DNA of 64,000 bases from Sphingomonas sp. BAUL-RG-20F-R05-02 (GTDB taxonomy: Bacteria; Pseudomonadota; Alphaproteobacteria; Sphingomonadales; Sphingomonadaceae). Shown here one piece after another: positions 50,865 to 60,534 of the stretch. The stretch spans positions 62,001-126,000 of the forward strand of contig NZ_JAKNQH010000003.1 in the NCBI RefSeq assembly GCF_022662305.1, in the 5' to 3' direction. Below the pieces are notes generated by a model, which saw only the letters and a program-made list of their open reading frames with translations, was not told the DNA's origin and did no database searches. Every line of letters begins with the position of its first letter. Within the stretch, counting starts at the first letter, position 1. Position numbers and translations under genes: made by a program.

Positions 50865-51503
50865 GTGGCCGGCTTCGTCCTTCCGCCGCGTACGCCGCGC
50901 CAAACCTGGGCGGCGCCTGGTAGCAGCCATGACCGCACGGTGGCGCTGCTTCGCATCGTGTTGCCGATCGCGGTCGGGGTGCTGACAGCGTTCCTGGTGC
51001 TGATGCCGCTCACCACCGGAGGGGACGTCAGCTTCCTGCTCGACAAGAACAAGGTAGAAGTCGCCAAGGAACGGCTGCGGCTGCAAAGCGCGCTGTATCG
51101 CGGCACCGATGGCAAGGGGCAGCCGTTCACGCTCACCGCCGGGTCGGCGGTGCAGAAGAGTTCGGCCGAGCCGGTGGTACGGATCGACAGCCTCGCCGCG
51201 CGCCTGCAACTGAGCGACGGCCCGGCCAAGGTGGTCGCACCAAAGGGGCGCTACGACATGGACAGCCAGCGCGTGACGCTGGTCGGCCCGGTCAACGTCG
51301 TCTCGGCGGACGGCTACAAACTCGACACGACGGATTCGACCATCGACCTCAAAACGCGGCAGTTGCAGAGCGGCGGCGCCGTGACCGGCAACGTGCCGCA
51401 GGGCAGTTTCAGCGCCTCGCATCTTACCGCGGATCTGGAAAATCACATCGTTCGGTTGGACGGCAATGCGCGCTTGCGGATCGTTCCGCGAAAGACGAGA
51501 TAG
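50865..51503 (+). CDS. lptC: LPS export ABC transporter periplasmic protein LptC
   Basis: 212 residues from GTG 50865. An N-terminal helix (LLRIVLPIAVGVLTAFLVLMPLTT) anchors it and the rest is a beta-jellyroll: DGKGQPFTLTAGSAVQKSSAEPVVRIDSLAARLQLSDG, YDMDSQRVTLVGPVNV, LENHIVRLDGNARLRIV. LptC receives LPS from LptB2FG and passes it to LptA, whose gene follows at 51509. Neighbour lptA and lptB confirm. Confidence 0.9.
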   Translation: MAGFVLPPRTPRQTWAAPGSSHDRTVALLRIVLPIAVGVLTAFLVLMPLTTGGDVSFLLDKNKVEVAKERLRLQSALYRGTDGKGQPFTLTAGSAVQKSSAEPVVRIDSLAARLQLSDGPAKVVAPKGRYDMDSQRVTLVGPVNVVSADGYKLDTTDSTIDLKTRQLQSGGAVTGNVPQGSFSASHLTADLENHIVRLDGNARLRIVPRKTR

Positions 51504-51508
51504 CGCGG

Positions 51509-51994
51509 ATGCGTCAGATCCTTCTGCTCCCGCTCGTCGCCTTGCTGGCCGCAGCCCCCGCGTCTGCCCAGCAGAAGCATGATTCGGACGCACCGATCAA
51601 TTTCGGCGCGGACCATATCGAGTTGCAGGACAAGGCCAATCGCGCGATCCTGACCGGCAACGTGTCGGTCAAGCAGGCGGAGTTGACGCTGAATTCGGCG
51701 CGGATGACGGTCGCCTATACCGGCCAGGTGGTAGACGGATCGCCGCAGGTGTCGCGGCTCGACGCCGCCGGAAACGTGGTGGTGACGCGGCCCGACCAGA
51801 CCGCGCGCAGCCAGTATGCGATCTATGATCTCAACGCGCGCACCATCCTGATGATCGGCGACGTGACGCTGACGCAAGGGAGCAACGTGACGCACAGCCA
51901 GCGACTTACGCTCAACCTCGCGCAGGCGCAGCCACATGCGACGCTGAGCGGTGGTCGCGTGACCGGCACCTTCTCGGTGCCGAAGCGCAACTAA
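51509..51994 (+). CDS. lptA: LPS transport periplasmic protein LptA
   Basis: 161 residues with a signal peptide (RQILLLPLVALLAAAPASA). It has the OstA/LptA fold: INFGADHIELQDKANRAILTGNVSVKQAELTLNSARMTVAYTG and VVVTRPDQTARSQYAIYDLNARTILMIGDVTLTQGSN. It bridges the periplasm with LPS. The gap to lptB is 134 nt, so lptB may have its own promoter; I see no clear promoter motif. Confidence 0.92.
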   Translation: MRQILLLPLVALLAAAPASAQQKHDSDAPINFGADHIELQDKANRAILTGNVSVKQAELTLNSARMTVAYTGQVVDGSPQVSRLDAAGNVVVTRPDQTARSQYAIYDLNARTILMIGDVTLTQGSNVTHSQRLTLNLAQAQPHATLSGGRVTGTFSVPKRN

Positions 51995-52128
51995 GGGGCA
52001 TTTTCGTAACCGCCTGCCTTTGGCGGCTTCCCTCGAGCGGAGCGATGCGGCATGATCATGCACGAAGCCTGCCAAGTGGCGCATCGTTAACCACGCGGTA
52101 ACCACTTCATGCGAGCACGGGACGACAG

Positions 52129-52905
52129 ATGAGCGACGCGACCACCCTTGAAGCGGTTCAGCCGATCACCGAACAGCCCGCGATGCGTGGCCTGTCGGTC
52201 GTGTCGATCGCCAAATCCTACGACAAACGCCCGGTGCTGACCGACGTGTCGGTCACGGTCGGGCGCGGTGAGGCCATCGGCCTGCTCGGGCCGAATGGTG
52301 CTGGCAAGACGACGTGTTTCTACTCGGTGATGGGTCTGGTGAAGCCCGATTCGGGCCGCATCATGCTCGATGGCGAGGATATCACCGGGCTGCCGATGTA
52401 CCGCCGCGCGATCCTGGGGCTGGGCTATCTGCCGCAGGAAACCTCGATCTTCCGTGGGCTGTCGGTCGAAAAGAATATTATGACCGTGCTCGAACTGAGC
52501 GTGCCCGATCCGGCCAAGCGCCGCGAGCGGCTCGACCAGTTGCTGGAAGAGTTCGGCCTCACCCGGCTGCGCGATGCGCCGGCGATGGCGCTGTCGGGCG
52601 GCGAGCGCCGTCGTGCGGAGATCGCTCGCGCGCTGGCGGCGGACCCGTCGATCATGCTGCTCGACGAACCATTCGCGGGCATCGATCCGCTGTCGATCGC
52701 CGACATCCGCGACCTGATCCGCGAGTTGAAACAGCGCGGCATCGGCGTACTCATCACCGATCACAACGTCCGCGAGACGCTCGAAATCGTTGACCGCGCG
52801 TACATCATCTACGACGGCCGCGTGCTGTTCACCGGATCACCCGCCGAACTGGTCGCCGACGCCAACGTGCGCCGGCTGTACCTCGGCGAGGGCTTCTCGC
52901 TCTGA
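52129..52905 (+). CDS. lptB: LPS export ABC transporter ATPase LptB
   Basis: 258 residues. The ATP-binding motifs are GPNGAGKTT (about 54-62), LGLGYLPQETSIFRGLSVEKN (Q-loop region with the LptB-typical sequence), LSGGERRRAEIARAL (signature) and LLDEPFAGIDPLS (Walker B). LptB powers LPS extraction with LptF/LptG, which are not in the window. It is followed 4 nt later by rpoN, the usual order. Confidence 0.96.
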   Translation: MSDATTLEAVQPITEQPAMRGLSVVSIAKSYDKRPVLTDVSVTVGRGEAIGLLGPNGAGKTTCFYSVMGLVKPDSGRIMLDGEDITGLPMYRRAILGLGYLPQETSIFRGLSVEKNIMTVLELSVPDPAKRRERLDQLLEEFGLTRLRDAPAMALSGGERRRAEIARALAADPSIMLLDEPFAGIDPLSIADIRDLIRELKQRGIGVLITDHNVRETLEIVDRAYIIYDGRVLFTGSPAELVADANVRRLYLGEGFSL

Positions 52906-52909
52906 CGCG

Positions 52910-54412
52910 ATGAGCCTCGCGCCGCGCCTCGATCTGCGCCAGTCGCAATCGCTGGTGATGACGCCGCAGTTGCAGCAGGCGATCCGTCTGCTCGCGCTGT
53001 CCAACCTCGAGATCGAAGGCTTCATTGCCGAGGAGATCGAGAAGAATCCACTGCTCGACGCCAGTGCACCCGAGGATGACGGGCCGACGCAGGCGCGCGA
53101 GGCAGAGGCGCCGCCGCGCGACGAACCGGCCAGCGCCGACGAACTGGTGATGCAGGGCGGCGGCGATGCCGAATCGCTCGACGTGGATTTCGCGAGCGAG
53201 AGCTTCCATCACGACAGCGCGGCTGATTCGATCGGCGGCAGCGGCATGGACGGGTCGCTCGGCCTCAACGGCGCGAGCGGCGGTGCGGGTGGCGAAGATC
53301 TGCCCGATCTCGATGGGTTCGCCAGCGCCGACATCAGCCTTGCCGATCATCTGCTCGCGCAGGCCGGCACGGCGGTTAGCGGCCCCGACCTGTTCATCGC
53401 CGCGCACCTGATCGACCAGATCGACGAATGCGGATACCTCACCGTGTCGCTGCTGGAGATCGCCAACCGGCTCGGCGTGCCGCTCGCGCGGGTCGAGGCG
53501 GTGCTGGCGGTGATCCACACGTTCGAGCCGACCGGCGTCGGCGCGCGCGATCTCGCCGAATGCCTTGCGTTGCAGGCCAAGGAGGCAGACCGCTACGATC
53601 CATGCATGGCGCGGCTGATCGACCATCTCGATCTCGTCGCGCGCGGCGAACTTGGGCGGTTGAAGCGGCTGTGCCATGTCGATGACGAAGACCTCGCCGA
53701 CATGATTCGCGAGTTGCGCGGCTATGATCCCAAGCCCGGCTGCCGCTTCGGTGGCGAGCCGAGCCAAGCGGTGGTGCCCGATCTCTACGTCGCGCGGCGG
53801 AAAGATGGCTGGGGCATCGAGATCAACGCGGCGACGCTGCCGCGCGTGCTGGTCAACCGCAGTTACTATGTTGAGCTCAACGCGGCGGGGACTGACCGTG
53901 CATCGAAGGCGTGGCTGTCCGACATGCTCGCCAGCGCCAACTGGCTGGTCAAGGCACTCGACCAGCGCCAACGCACCATCATCAAGGTCGCCACCGAGAT
54001 CGTGAAGCAGCAGGAGGCGTTCTTCCTCCACGGTGTCGCGCATTTGAAACCGATGACGCTGCGCCAGATCGCCGACGCGATCGAGATGCACGAATCCACC
54101 GTCAGCCGCGTCACCAGCAACAAATATCTGAGCTGCGCGCGTGGGCTCTACGAGCTGAAATACTTCTTCACCTCGGCGATCCAATCGGCGGACGGTGGCG
54201 ATGCGGTGTCGGCGCAGGCGGTGAAGGCAGCCCTCAAGGCGCTGATCGCTGGCGAGGGCGACAAGATCTTGTCCGATGACACCCTCGTCGATCTGCTCAA
54301 TGCCAAGGGCTTCGATATCGCACGTCGCACGGTGGCAAAATACCGCGAGGCGCTTGGGCTGGGGTCATCGGTGCAGCGTCGCCGCGCGCGGGCGCTGGCC
54401 GGCGCGGATTAG
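52910..54412 (+). CDS. rpoN: RNA polymerase sigma-54 factor RpoN
   Basis: 500 residues from ATG 52910. Region I is Gln-rich (LRQSQSLVMTPQLQQAIRLLALSNLEIEGFIAEEIEKNPLLD). Region II is acidic and Gly-rich. The helix-turn-helix region is HESTVSRVTSNKYLSCARGLYELKYFF, and the RpoN box is ARRTVAKYRE (about 471-480). It recognises GG-N10-GC promoters such as those found before flgB and the flagellar transglycosylase. It follows lptB, a common arrangement. It overlaps the convergent exonuclease stop by 4 nt. Confidence 0.97.
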   Translation: MSLAPRLDLRQSQSLVMTPQLQQAIRLLALSNLEIEGFIAEEIEKNPLLDASAPEDDGPTQAREAEAPPRDEPASADELVMQGGGDAESLDVDFASESFHHDSAADSIGGSGMDGSLGLNGASGGAGGEDLPDLDGFASADISLADHLLAQAGTAVSGPDLFIAAHLIDQIDECGYLTVSLLEIANRLGVPLARVEAVLAVIHTFEPTGVGARDLAECLALQAKEADRYDPCMARLIDHLDLVARGELGRLKRLCHVDDEDLADMIRELRGYDPKPGCRFGGEPSQAVVPDLYVARRKDGWGIEINAATLPRVLVNRSYYVELNAAGTDRASKAWLSDMLASANWLVKALDQRQRTIIKVATEIVKQQEAFFLHGVAHLKPMTLRQIADAIEMHESTVSRVTSNKYLSCARGLYELKYFFTSAIQSADGGDAVSAQAVKAALKALIAGEGDKILSDDTLVDLLNAKGFDIARRTVAKYREALGLGSSVQRRRARALAGAD

Positions 54413-55407
54413 TCGTCCTCGTCCTCATAGCCGTGCAGCGCGAGCGCCTTGGCGCGAATCTGGTGCGTCGCGCACCAATGCACCAGCGCCTCCTCGCGGC
54501 CATGCGTGACCCACACCTCCTGCGGCGCGATCTCCAGCAAGGTGGCGGTGAGTTCGTCCCAATCGGCATGGTCTGACAGGATCAACGGCAGTTCCACCCC
54601 GCGCTGCACCGCGCGCTGCCGCACCCGCATCCATCCGCTCGCCATCGCCGTGATTGGATCGGGCAGCCGCCGCGACCAGCGGTCGCCCAGCGCGGAGGGC
54701 GGCGCAATGACGATGCGCCCGGCCATGTCCGCCTTGTTCGCCACCAGCGCCGGGCGCAACTCGCCGAGGTTGACGCCGTGCGCGATATAGAGGTCGCACA
54801 GCCGTTGCAGCGCGCCGTGCAGGTAGATCGGATCGTCGAACCCGCGTGCGCGCAACTCGGCGATGACGCGCTGCGCCTTGCCGAGCGCATAGGCGCCGAC
54901 CAGCACGCAACGATCCGGGTTGGCGCGCAGCGCAGCGGTGAGCTTGTCGATCTCGTCGCCGGTTTCGGGGTGGCGGAACACCGGCAGGCCGAACGTCGCC
55001 TCGGTGATGAAGACGTCGCATTTGACCGGCTCGAACGGCGCGCAGGTCGGATCGGTGCGGCGCTTGTAATCGCCGGACACGATGATCGTCTCGCCGCGGT
55101 AGGTCAGCACGATCTGCGCGGAGCCGAGCACATGCCCGGCGGGGACGAACCGCGCGGTGACGTCGCCGAACGTCACCGTCTCGCCGTAACCGACCGGGTG
55201 GCCGGTCTGCTCGCCATAACGTGCATCCATGATCGCCAGCGTCTCCGGCGTGGCCCATACGTCGCCGTGGCCGCCGCGCGCATGATCGGCATGGCCATGC
55301 GTGACGAGCGCCCGGTCGACCGGCTGCGACGGGTCCACCCACACGCCGGCGGGTTTGACGAAGATGCCGGTGGGTTGCGGATCGATCCAGTCGCCTAGCT
55401 TTGCCAT
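54409..55407 (-). CDS. Ligase-associated metallo-beta-lactamase-fold DNA exonuclease
   Basis: 332 residues. The metal-binding motif is THGHADHARGG (His37, His39, Asp41, His42), with AGHVLGSAQI, SGDYKRR and LSDHADWDEL further on, the SNM1/CPSF-type beta-CASP pattern. It belongs with the Lhr helicase and PP_1105 ligase in a bacterial repair set. It diverges from the helicase across 44 nt, so the two may share control. The 3' end overlaps rpoN by 4 nt. Confidence 0.9.
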   Translation of the reverse strand: MAKLGDWIDPQPTGIFVKPAGVWVDPSQPVDRALVTHGHADHARGGHGDVWATPETLAIMDARYGEQTGHPVGYGETVTFGDVTARFVPAGHVLGSAQIVLTYRGETIIVSGDYKRRTDPTCAPFEPVKCDVFITEATFGLPVFRHPETGDEIDKLTAALRANPDRCVLVGAYALGKAQRVIAELRARGFDDPIYLHGALQRLCDLYIAHGVNLGELRPALVANKADMAGRIVIAPPSALGDRWSRRLPDPITAMASGWMRVRQRAVQRGVELPLILSDHADWDELTATLLEIAPQEVWVTHGREEALVHWCATHQIRAKALALHGYEDEDD

Positions 55408-55451
55408 CGTACCTATATGGGTGGGATGCCGCTTGGTTCCCAATCCCTTTG

Positions 55452-57854
55452 ATGCTCCCCGCAGCGATAGGCGACTGGTTCGCGCTGCGTGGCTGGTCGC
55501 CGCGCCGCCACCAGCGCGAGATGCTCGATGTCGCGCGGGCAGGGCAGCACGGGCTGCTCGTCGCCACCACCGGCGCGGGCAAGACGCTCGCGGGCTTCCT
55601 GCCGACGCTGGTCGAGCTGATCGAGCGTCCGACCGACGGCCTGCACACGCTCTACGTCTCGCCGCTCAAGGCGCTGGCGACCGATGTGCGGCGCAACCTC
55701 CTTACGCCGATCGAGGAGATGGGACTCGATATCCGCGTCGAGACGCGCACCGGCGATACCTCGTCCGATCGCAAGGCGCGCCAGCGGGTGCGCCCGCCGC
55801 AGATCCTGCTGACCACGCCCGAATCGCTTAGCCTGCTGCTGTCCTACCCGGACAGCTTCACGATGTTCGCGGGCCTGCGCACGATCATCGTCGACGAGGT
55901 GCATGCCTTCGCCACCGGCAAGCGCGGCGATCTGCTGTCGCTGTGCATGGCGCGGCTACAGGCGATCTCGCCGGGTCTGCGCCGGGTCGCTTTATCGGCG
56001 ACGGTGGACGACGTGGACGGGTATCGCGCGTGGGTCGCGCCCGATGGCGACATCGACCAAGTCGCGCTGGTGAAAGGCGAGACGGGCGCCGATCCCAACA
56101 TCACCATCGTGCTGCCGGAGGGGAAGGTGCCGTGGGCGGGCCACTCGGGCCGTTACGCTGCCGCGCAGGTGATGGCGGAGATTGCCGCGCACCGCACCAG
56201 CATCGTGTTCTGCAACACGCGCAGCCTCGCCGAGCTGATCTTTCAGGATCTGTGGAAAGCGAACGCAGACGGCCTGCCGATCGGCGTCCACCACGGATCG
56301 CTTAGCCTGGAGGCGCGGCGCAAGGTGGAAGGCGCGATGGCGGACGGGAAGTTGCGCGCGCTGGTCGCCACCTCCAGCCTCGATCTTGGCGTGGATTGGG
56401 GTGATGTCGATTGCGTGATCCAGATGGGGGCGCCCAAGGGATCGTCGCGGCTGTTGCAACGCATCGGGCGGTCCAACCACCGGCTTGATGAATCGTCGGA
56501 GGCGTTGCTGGTGCCGGGCAACCGCTTCGAATATCTCGAGGCGCGCGCCGCGCTGGACGCGGTCGAGGCGGGCGAACTTGATCCCGACGTGTTCCGCCCC
56601 GGCACGCTCGACGTGCTGGCGCAACACGTGATGGCCTGTGCGTGCGCCGCGCCGTTCGCGGAAAGCGTCATGCTGGACGAGGTGCGGTCCGCGTTGCCGT
56701 ATTCCGCGCTGACCGAGGAAACCTTCGCGCAGGTGCTCGGCTTCATCCGCGATGGCGGGTATGCGCTCAAGGCATACGACAAGTTCAAGCGGCTGACGCA
56801 GGGGCCTGACGGGCTGTGGCGGGTGAGCCATCCGCAGTTCGTGACGCAGCACCGCCTCAACGCCGGCATCATCGTCGAGGCGACGATGCTGACGGTGCGC
56901 TTCAAGAACGGCCGCAGCTTGGGGAAAGTCGAGGAGGGGTTCGCCGCCACGCTTTCGCCGGGCGACACGTTCTTTTTCGCAGGCCTCAGTCTTGAGGTGA
57001 TATCGACCAGCATTGAGGATCTGCTGGTCCGCGCCACGTCGAAGCCCGCGCGCATCCCGAGTTACGGCGGCGCGCGGATGCCGATCTCTACCAACCTCGC
57101 CGACCGTGTGCGTGGCTTCCTCGCCAATCCGGCGGCGTGGCACCGCTTCCCCGACGATGTGCGCGAATGGCTTGAGGTGCAGGCGGTGCGCTCAGTGCTG
57201 CCGCGTCCGGGCCAGTTGCTGGTCGAGACGTTCCCCCGTGAGGGGCGGCATTATATGGTCGCCTATAGTTTCGAGGGCTGGAACGCGCACCAGTCGCTCG
57301 GCATGCTCATCACGCGGCGCATGGAGACGCTCGGACTGAAGCCAATGGGCTTCGTCGCCAACGATTATGCGATCGCCTGCCACGCGCTGAAGCCGATCAC
57401 CAATCCGCAAGCCTTGTTCTCCGCCGACATCCTGGAGGACGAGTTCGTCGAATGGGTCGAAGGGTCAATGCTGCTCAAGCGCGCGTTCCGCGAGGTGGCG
57501 GTGATCGGCGGGCTGGTCGAGCGCCAGCATCCGGGCAAGCGCAAGACCGGCAAGCAGGTGACCTTCTCGACCGATCTGATCTACGACGTCCTGCGCAAAT
57601 ACGAGCCCGGCCACCTGCTGCTGCGCGCCGCATGGGACGACGCACGTGCGCGGATGACCGATGTCGGGCGGCTCGGCGGCCTGCTTGACCGCGCGGCGGC
57701 GACGATGCTGCACGTCGACCTGCCGCGCGTCTCGCCGCTCGCGGTGCCGGTGCTGACGCTGATCGGCCGCGAGCGGGTGTCGCAAGGCGCCGCCGACGAC
57801 GATCTGCTGATCGAGGCGGAGGCGCTCGCCGGCGAGGCGATGCGGCTCGATTAG
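55452..57854 (+). CDS. Ligase-associated Lhr-type DEXH-box helicase
   Basis: 800 residues from ATG 55452 (a frame 51 nt earlier adds nothing recognisable). The helicase motifs are TGAGKT (40-45), DEVH (148-151), SATVDD, TSSLDLGVDWGDVD and QRIGRSNH in order, the Lhr-Core pattern. The C-terminal part contains a winged-helix-like region and a DUF4910-type domain (LLVETFPREGRHYMVAYSFEGWNAHQSLGMLITRR). Lhr-Core is a 3'-5' helicase; with the divergent exonuclease and ligase it forms a repair set. It overlaps pepN 3' by 4 nt. Confidence 0.92.
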   Translation: MLPAAIGDWFALRGWSPRRHQREMLDVARAGQHGLLVATTGAGKTLAGFLPTLVELIERPTDGLHTLYVSPLKALATDVRRNLLTPIEEMGLDIRVETRTGDTSSDRKARQRVRPPQILLTTPESLSLLLSYPDSFTMFAGLRTIIVDEVHAFATGKRGDLLSLCMARLQAISPGLRRVALSATVDDVDGYRAWVAPDGDIDQVALVKGETGADPNITIVLPEGKVPWAGHSGRYAAAQVMAEIAAHRTSIVFCNTRSLAELIFQDLWKANADGLPIGVHHGSLSLEARRKVEGAMADGKLRALVATSSLDLGVDWGDVDCVIQMGAPKGSSRLLQRIGRSNHRLDESSEALLVPGNRFEYLEARAALDAVEAGELDPDVFRPGTLDVLAQHVMACACAAPFAESVMLDEVRSALPYSALTEETFAQVLGFIRDGGYALKAYDKFKRLTQGPDGLWRVSHPQFVTQHRLNAGIIVEATMLTVRFKNGRSLGKVEEGFAATLSPGDTFFFAGLSLEVISTSIEDLLVRATSKPARIPSYGGARMPISTNLADRVRGFLANPAAWHRFPDDVREWLEVQAVRSVLPRPGQLLVETFPREGRHYMVAYSFEGWNAHQSLGMLITRRMETLGLKPMGFVANDYAIACHALKPITNPQALFSADILEDEFVEWVEGSMLLKRAFREVAVIGGLVERQHPGKRKTGKQVTFSTDLIYDVLRKYEPGHLLLRAAWDDARARMTDVGRLGGLLDRAAATMLHVDLPRVSPLAVPVLTLIGRERVSQGAADDDLLIEAEALAGEAMRLD

Positions 57855-60448
57855 CCGGCGAGGCTTTTCGATGCCTGCTCGAACATGTCCTTTGACAAGC
57901 CCGGCGTGGCGACGATGCGTTCCAGCTCGGCCTTCATCAGCGCGGCGCGGGCAGCGTCGAACCGGCGCCAGCGGCCGAGCGGCGGCAGCAGTTTGGCGGC
58001 GGTCTGCGGGTTGAGTTTGTCGAGCGCGATCAACTGATCCGCCACGAAGCGGTAGCCTGCGCCCGATGCCGCGTTGAACGCGCGCTGGTTGACGCTGAAC
58101 GCCCCGACCAGCGAACGCGCGCGGTTGGGATTGGCGAGCGTGAAGGCACGATGCTGCGCCAGTTCCTGCACCCCCGCAAGTGTATCATCACGCTGCGACA
58201 ACGCTTGCGCCTGGAACCACTTGTCGAGCACCAGCGCATTGTCCGAATAGCGGTTGTAGAAGATGTCGAGCGCCGCCACCCGCTCGGGCGCATCGCTGCT
58301 GACCAGCGTGGTGAGTGCGCCCTGCCGGTCGGTCATATTGTCCGCCGCCTCGAACTGCGCGAAGGCGAGCGCGCCGGCATCGGCCGCGCCGCTTGCCGCG
58401 ATATACCCCAGCGCCACCGTCTTCATCCGCCGCAGCCCCTTGGCTTCGGGCGAGTAGACGTACGCGCCGGTCGCCGCCGCCTGTGCATAAGCGGCGCGCC
58501 AGCGCGCCTCCAGCGTGCGGCCGATCTCGCGGCGCAGCGCCTCGCGCGCGCGGAAGATCGCCTCGGGATCGACCACCGCCATCTGATCGCCGACGAAGCT
58601 TTCCGACGGGAGCAGCACGACTTCGGCGATCAAGGCCGGGTCGAGCGCGGCATCGTCGAGCGTGCCCGCAATCGCCGCCACTACCGCGTCGGTATCGGCA
58701 CGCATGCCGGATGCGCTGGCGACCAGCGTATCGAGCATCAACTGCTGCATTGCCTCGTAGCGCGCGAACGGATCGTCGTCGTGCGCGGACAGGAAGGCGA
58801 GGTCTGCGGCGGTGCGATCGGTCTCGATCACCACCGGCGCGGAGAAGCCGCGATTGATCGACAGGACGGGCCGTTCGGTAACGGTTTCAAACGCGATCTC
58901 GGCGGCGTCGTCCTCGAGCAGGACGAGCCGCTCCTCGCTCAGCGCCCGCGCAGTGCCGGCACCGAACAGCTTGATCTTGAGCGGCAGCACCATCGGCGCC
59001 TTGACCGGCTGGCCCGGCGTCGGCGGTACGCGCTGCGACAGCGTGAGGATCGCGCGGCCACCGCCAATATCGTGGCGGAGTTGCGCCTTCACGCGCGGCG
59101 TGCCGGCCTGCGAATACCAGCGGCGGAACTGGGTCAGATCGATGCCGCTCGCTTCTTCCAGCGAGGCGACGAAGTCCTCGCAGGTCGCTGCCGTGCCGTC
59201 GAACCGGTCGAAATACAGGTCGGTGCCGGCGCGGAAGGCGTGCGCGCCCAGCATGGTGGCGAGCATGCGGATCACCTCCGCGCCCTTGTTGTAGATCGTC
59301 GCGGTGTAGAAGTTCGAGATCTCCTGATATTCGTCCGGGCGGATCGGATGCGCGAGCGGGCCGGCATCCTCCGGGAATTGCGCGGCGCGCAGGCCCCGCA
59401 CATCCTCGATGCGCTTGACCGCCGCCGAGCCCTGATCGGCCGAGAAACCCTGGTCGCGGTAGACGGTGAAGCCTTCCTTCAAGGAAAGCTGGAACCAGTC
59501 GCGGCAGGTGATGCGGTTGCCCGACCAATTGTGGAAATATTCGTGCGCAACGACGGCAGCGATCGCGTCGAAATCGTAATCGGTGGCGGTATCCGGGTCG
59601 GCGAGGATGTAGCGGCTGTTGAAGATGTTCAGCCCCTTGTTCTCCATCGCGCCGAAGTTGAAATCGTCCACCGCGACGATGTTGAACACATCGAGATCGT
59701 ACTCGCGGCCATAGACCCGCTCGTCCCACGCCATCGAGGTCTTGAGCGCTTCGAGCGCGTGCGCCGTCTTGGGCACATCGGCGGCGCGCACCCAGATGCC
59801 GAGCTGCACGGTACGGCCCGACATGGTGACGAACGTGCCGGCATTGCAGGCGAGATCTCCCGCCACCAGCGCGAACAGATAGCATGGCTTGGGGAAGGGG
59901 TCGTTCCATTCCGCCCAATGGGTGCCGCCGTCGCCGTCGCCCTGCGCGATCGGATCGCCATTGGCGAGCAGCACCGGGAAGCGCGCCTTGTCCGCGGTCA
60001 TGCGCACGCGATAGCGGCTGAGCACGTCGGGCCGGTCGGGAAAATAGGTGATGCGGCGGAAGCCCTCCGCCTCGCACTGCGTGCACAGATTGCCGCCGGA
60101 TGCGTACAGCCCCATCAACTGCGTGTTGCGGTCGGGCTGGATCTCGACCTCGGTCTCTACGACATGCGCGTCGCCGGAAAGTGGCACCACCAGCGCCTCG
60201 CCCTCGAAGCGCCAGTCGTTGATCGCGACGCCGTCGACCTTGACCGACAGCAACGTCTGCCCGGCACCGTCGAGCCGCAGCGGTCCGTCACCGGCGTTCC
60301 GCACCACGTCGAGCGTCGCGCGCACCACCGTGCGCTCCGGTGCAAGATCGAAGTCGAGCGCGATGTCGGGCACCTGCCACTCGGGCGGGGTATAGTCCGC
60401 GCGGCGGGTGACATGCGGCTGGGCGGTGGCGGTGTGGATATCGAGCAT
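57851..60448 (-). CDS. pepN: Aminopeptidase N (PepN type, M1)
   Basis: 865 residues from ATG 60448. M1 metallopeptidase that removes N-terminal residues from peptides. The substrate motif is GAMEN (266-270), the zinc motif HEYFHNW (302-308, with the downstream SLKEGFTVYRDQGFSAD carrying the third ligand Glu). Length fits the PepN family. The region upstream of the ATG is biased Pro/Arg-rich. The 3' end overlaps the helicase stop, so no terminator lies between. Confidence 0.95.
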   Translation of the reverse strand: MLDIHTATAQPHVTRRADYTPPEWQVPDIALDFDLAPERTVVRATLDVVRNAGDGPLRLDGAGQTLLSVKVDGVAINDWRFEGEALVVPLSGDAHVVETEVEIQPDRNTQLMGLYASGGNLCTQCEAEGFRRITYFPDRPDVLSRYRVRMTADKARFPVLLANGDPIAQGDGDGGTHWAEWNDPFPKPCYLFALVAGDLACNAGTFVTMSGRTVQLGIWVRAADVPKTAHALEALKTSMAWDERVYGREYDLDVFNIVAVDDFNFGAMENKGLNIFNSRYILADPDTATDYDFDAIAAVVAHEYFHNWSGNRITCRDWFQLSLKEGFTVYRDQGFSADQGSAAVKRIEDVRGLRAAQFPEDAGPLAHPIRPDEYQEISNFYTATIYNKGAEVIRMLATMLGAHAFRAGTDLYFDRFDGTAATCEDFVASLEEASGIDLTQFRRWYSQAGTPRVKAQLRHDIGGGRAILTLSQRVPPTPGQPVKAPMVLPLKIKLFGAGTARALSEERLVLLEDDAAEIAFETVTERPVLSINRGFSAPVVIETDRTAADLAFLSAHDDDPFARYEAMQQLMLDTLVASASGMRADTDAVVAAIAGTLDDAALDPALIAEVVLLPSESFVGDQMAVVDPEAIFRAREALRREIGRTLEARWRAAYAQAAATGAYVYSPEAKGLRRMKTVALGYIAASGAADAGALAFAQFEAADNMTDRQGALTTLVSSDAPERVAALDIFYNRYSDNALVLDKWFQAQALSQRDDTLAGVQELAQHRAFTLANPNRARSLVGAFSVNQRAFNAASGAGYRFVADQLIALDKLNPQTAAKLLPPLGRWRRFDAARAALMKAELERIVATPGLSKDMFEQASKSLAG

Positions 60449-60534
60449 CCCCAAGGATGTAGGCAGCCCCTCCGCGCGGTGCCAGACAAATCGCCGCCTT
60501 TGCGCATGTCGGCGGCTGTGGTACCGCGGGTGAC

